Shown piece after piece: positions 12,229-14,511 of a stretch of 14,511 bases of DNA. The stretch comes from Candidatus Cloacimonadota bacterium (lineage in GTDB: Bacteria > Cloacimonadota > Cloacimonadia > Cloacimonadales > TCS61): contig QMNP01000011.1 of NCBI GenBank assembly GCA_003647825.1, positions 1-14,511 on the forward strand. The letters are read 5' to 3'. Positions within the stretch are counted from its first letter, which is position 1. Each line of letters opens with the position of its first letter. The position numbers were made by a program, and so were the translations under genes. Below the pieces are notes generated by a model. The model worked only from the letters and a program-made list of their open reading frames with translations, made no database searches and was not told the origin of the DNA.

Positions 12229-13731
12229 TTAGTTCTCATTTTTTGTTTTTTGCATCTTTTTATTATATATTTTATTCTGTAAAATAGGCCAGGCAAAAGA
12301 GACTAGTGCCAATATCAATAGAATCAAACTTACAGGGCGAGTGAAGAAAATAGTGTAATCTCCCATCATTACCGCTCTACGAAAATTTGTCTCTGCTATG
12401 TTTCCCAGTACAATTCCTAGTACGATTGGTGCAACAGGGTAGTTATATCTTCTCAATATCCAACCGAAAATTCCAAATCCGAGGCATGCCGCAATATCAA
12501 AGAAAGAGTATCTTACTGCAAAACTACCGATTATTGAAACTGTGAATATCATAGGATAAAGGATCTTTTTTGGAACGGCAGTAACCTTAACCCATAATCT
12601 GCTACCGAATAAACCAAGAACCAACAGAACAATATTTGCAATTAGTAAACTAGCGAATAATCCATAAATAATTTCAGGATTATTATTGAATAGTTGGGGA
12701 CCTGGTGTAAGATCATGGATCATTAAAGCACCGATAAGTACGGCTGTAGAAGCGCTTCCCGGAATACCAAGAGTAAGAAGCGGCACCAATGCTCCACCTA
12801 CTGAACTACTGTTGGCAGCTTCTGCTGCGGCAACTCCTTCCAGGCTTCCATGCCCAAATTTCTCCGGTTCTTTACTTGTTCTTTTGGCTACATCATAAGA
12901 AATGAAGGCTGCAATTGTTGCTCCTGCTCCCGGGAATATTCCGATAAGAGTTCCCATTATTGAAGATCTTACAATGGTTAATTTCAGTTTCCAATAATCT
13001 AAAACTGTTGGCCACTTGGTCTTTTCTAATTCAATTTTTTTACTTTTAAAATTTTGTTCATCTATCTGTTTGAAAACTTCGCTGAGTGCAAAAAGCCCGA
13101 TTAGGGCGGGTATCAAAGAAAATCCATCATAAAGATTAACCGAGCCAAATGTAAATCGACTTACACCTGAGATCGGATCGATGCCAATTGTGTTGATTAG
13201 AAGTCCAAACATAGCAGCTACAAAAGCTTTTACCCAGTTTTTTCCACCTAATGTAGCTACTGTAGTAAGGCCAAAAATCGCTAAAGCAAAATATTCGGCA
13301 GGATGAAATTTTACTGCCACTTTTGCCAATTGGACACTGAATAATATAAGAATGATCGTTCCAATAAATCCGCCAATTGTAGATGAAACCAGCGAGACTC
13401 CCAACCCCATTCCCGGCTTATTCTGAAGAGTTAGCGGATATCCATCGAACGACGTAACAACTGCCGATGGCGTACCGGGAGCATTAATAGTAACAGCGGT
13501 AATTGAACCTCCATAATTGGCTGCAATATATATCGAAACTAATAATATCAGAGCCAGGGTTGGCGTCATAGCGTAAGTGAATGGAACAAGCAGAGCAACT
13601 CCCATCGAAGGAGAAAGACCCGGCATGGCTCCTGCCAGAATTCCCATGATCACACCCAGTATTATAAACAAGATCGGCTGCCATCCCAATACAAAGCTAA
13701 AACCCTGAGCCATATTTGTTAAAATTTCCAT
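12229..13731 (-). CDS. tctA: TctA, large permease of a tripartite tricarboxylate transporter
   Basis: The 500-residue integral inner-membrane protein has about twelve hydrophobic segments, the usual family length. Conserved blocks are G-A-M-P-G-L-S-P-S-M-G-V-A-L-L near 34-48, Y-G-G-S-I-T-A-V-T-I-N-A-P-G-T-P-S-A-V-V-T with F-D-G-Y-P-L after it, G-I-F-P-G-A-G-A-T-I-A-A-F, and E-A-A-N-S-S-S-V-G-G-A-L-V-P-L-L-T-L-G-I-P-G. The paired P-G-x-x-P/P-G-A-G motifs are typical of TctA. It moves tricarboxylates or related acids with an ion gradient, together with TctB and a periplasmic binding protein. AGGAG (13740-13736) serves the ATG and overlaps the stop of the upstream gene by two bases, so translation is likely coupled. 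The substrate cannot be read from the sequence. Confidence 0.95.
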   Translation of the reverse strand: MEILTNMAQGFSFVLGWQPILFIILGVIMGILAGAMPGLSPSMGVALLVPFTYAMTPTLALILLVSIYIAANYGGSITAVTINAPGTPSAVVTSFDGYPLTLQNKPGMGLGVSLVSSTIGGFIGTIILILFSVQLAKVAVKFHPAEYFALAIFGLTTVATLGGKNWVKAFVAAMFGLLINTIGIDPISGVSRFTFGSVNLYDGFSLIPALIGLFALSEVFKQIDEQNFKSKKIELEKTKWPTVLDYWKLKLTIVRSSIMGTLIGIFPGAGATIAAFISYDVAKRTSKEPEKFGHGSLEGVAAAEAANSSSVGGALVPLLTLGIPGSASTAVLIGALMIHDLTPGPQLFNNNPEIIYGLFASLLIANIVLLVLGLFGSRLWVKVTAVPKKILYPMIFTVSIIGSFAVRYSFFDIAACLGFGIFGWILRRYNYPVAPIVLGIVLGNIAETNFRRAVMMGDYTIFFTRPVSLILLILALVSFAWPILQNKIYNKKMQKTKNEN

Positions 13732-13738
13732 ACAACTC

Positions 13739-14511
13739 CTAAAATAACATCTCTATTAATTTCCCCACTGGAAGTGGGACATAAAGTAATTTGTAAAATA
13801 TTAGATATGAAAACAGCAGCCAGCCAGCAGAGATCATCAACATTGTTAGATATTTACGATATCCCAGCATATAAATTCCAACAAACAGGAAAACAAATGA
13901 GCTGATAAAATAACCAATATAGAAAATGCTGAATAAATATAGCACCAATAGCCCGATAAATCCCCATACAACAGTTTGATTTCCTGCGTTTTTCTCAATC
14001 TCTTTTTTCTTACTGACTATATCTATTATTAAAAAAATATTTAACGGAATAAGTATCAATATCCATAGTCTGGGAACTACCGAAGGGCCAACTTTTTCGT
14101 TATTGGGAAACGTATATGATACCAGAAAGAATACTATGGAAAGAGCAATGAAAAATAACGGCAGCATAATTCCAGCAAGGTATTTCCTATTGGTTGATCG
14201 GTTTATAATGTACCAGATTACCAGAAGAAAAACAAGGAAGAAAATAACTAAGAAATTCAAGGTTTTCCCGGTAGCAAGTTTTGCTAATAAGTTTGTTGCC
14301 TGGGTATTTATAATGCCAATTTTTTGAAGATAATGAGTGAACTGTTCTTTGTCTTTGTTAACTATTTCGGTAAATTCTTCAGAGCTTCTATAAACAACAT
14401 CAATTCCGCCGCGTTCCCAATATTCACGCCATTCCGGATCATTATTTACTTTGGTAAAAAGCTCATCATACCATTTACTGATCTCTGGTGGTGAACCTTG
14501 TTTCAGCACAA
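13739..14511 (-). CDS. Fusion of a TctC-type solute-binding domain (C-terminal end) with small permease TctB; 5' part outside the window
   Basis: The frame runs off the right edge. Residues are counted from the GTG at 14509, which is not the true start. Residues 1-66 read like the end of a Bug/TctC periplasmic receptor: G-S-P-P-E-I-S-K-W-Y-D-E-L-F, N-D-P-E-W-R-E-Y-W, G-I-D-V-V-Y-R-S-S-E-E-F and a last helix. A short linker leads to a membrane segment at 83-102. Residues 110-256 form the TctB (DUF1468) part, with segments near 112-131, 145-164, 180-198, 200-216 and 220-240 and the motif V-G-P-S-V-V-P-R-L. Positive charges in N-R-S-T-N-R-K, S-K-K-K and G-Y-R-K mark the cytoplasmic loops, which puts the binding domain in the periplasm. 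tctA follows after 7 bases. Confidence 0.83.
   Translation of the reverse strand, partial: VLKQGSPPEISKWYDELFTKVNNDPEWREYWERGGIDVVYRSSEEFTEIVNKDKEQFTHYLQKIGIINTQATNLLAKLATGKTLNFLVIFFLVFLLVIWYIINRSTNRKYLAGIMLPLFFIALSIVFFLVSYTFPNNEKVGPSVVPRLWILILIPLNIFLIIDIVSKKKEIEKNAGNQTVVWGFIGLLVLYLFSIFYIGYFISSFVFLFVGIYMLGYRKYLTMLMISAGWLLFSYLIFYKLLYVPLPVGKLIEMLF

Noticed and set aside
12216..12296. Longer porin start at 12296, overlapping the end of tctA
   Set aside because: It would put a basic 27-residue stretch before a clear signal peptide. GGAGGAG directly precedes the ATG at 12215.
14407..14509. GTG at 14509 as the true start of the receptor-TctB protein
   Set aside because: The frame stays open to the window edge and the residues match the end of a binding protein, so the gene starts outside the window.

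Overview
The window looks like a chromosomal piece of a low-to-moderate GC, anaerobe-like Gram-negative bacterium of the FCB superphylum. Cloacimonadota is my best guess, with moderate confidence. The reasons are a FlgD/T9SS-type C-terminal domain at the left edge, lipoproteins that begin C-S-D-D-D-D or carry the S-T-G-P spacer, a secreted family known mainly from Bacteroidota-like genomes, and a Porin_O_P barrel. These are family-level resemblances recalled from memory, not database results.

Left half (1-8420, all + strand): the tail of a secreted protein and a strong terminator come first. Then follow obg (GTPase), a D-2-hydroxyacid dehydrogenase of the glyoxylate/hydroxypyruvate reductase type, dprA, a decayed DUF559 endonuclease-like gene, rph (RNase PH) overlapping hemW, a REP-associated tyrosine transposase (RAYT) gene, and a secreted protein of the family usually mislabelled 'asparagine synthetase B'. 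The spaces between these genes are full of small palindromic repeats of at least five families: an ATTCCC palindrome, a two-hairpin GTAG-led module on both sides of the dehydrogenase, a pair of TTCC-loop hairpins before dprA, inverted flanks around the DUF559 remnant, and a tandem array of 49-nt two-hairpin units around the RAYT gene.

The most striking structure is at 6006-7156. Seven complete units read GTAA, hairpin A (7-bp arms, CCT loop), a short linker, hairpin B (7-bp arms, AGG loop), then ATAC. The RAYT gene sits exactly between hairpin A and hairpin B of one further unit. That unit therefore looks like the full-length autonomous element (6283-7017), and the 49-nt units look like its internally deleted derivatives. 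The stem covaries between units, and GTAA/GTAG of two different repeat families forms the stop codon of the upstream gene (hemW and the dehydrogenase).

Right half (8540-14511, all - strand, read right to left) is almost free of repeats and reads as an uptake operon. It has a tripartite tricarboxylate transporter in which the end of the periplasmic solute-binding protein is fused to the small membrane subunit TctB, then the large permease TctA, a Porin_O_P outer-membrane barrel, and two lamin-tail-domain (LTD) lipoproteins. After a terminator comes an SdiA-regulated-like beta-propeller lipoprotein. The inferred job is uptake of an unidentified carboxylate or other anion through the porin, capture by a membrane-tethered binding domain and import by TctA/TctB, with the LTD lipoproteins possibly on the cell surface. 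The two halves converge at 8421-8539. No rRNA, tRNA or CRISPR array was seen.
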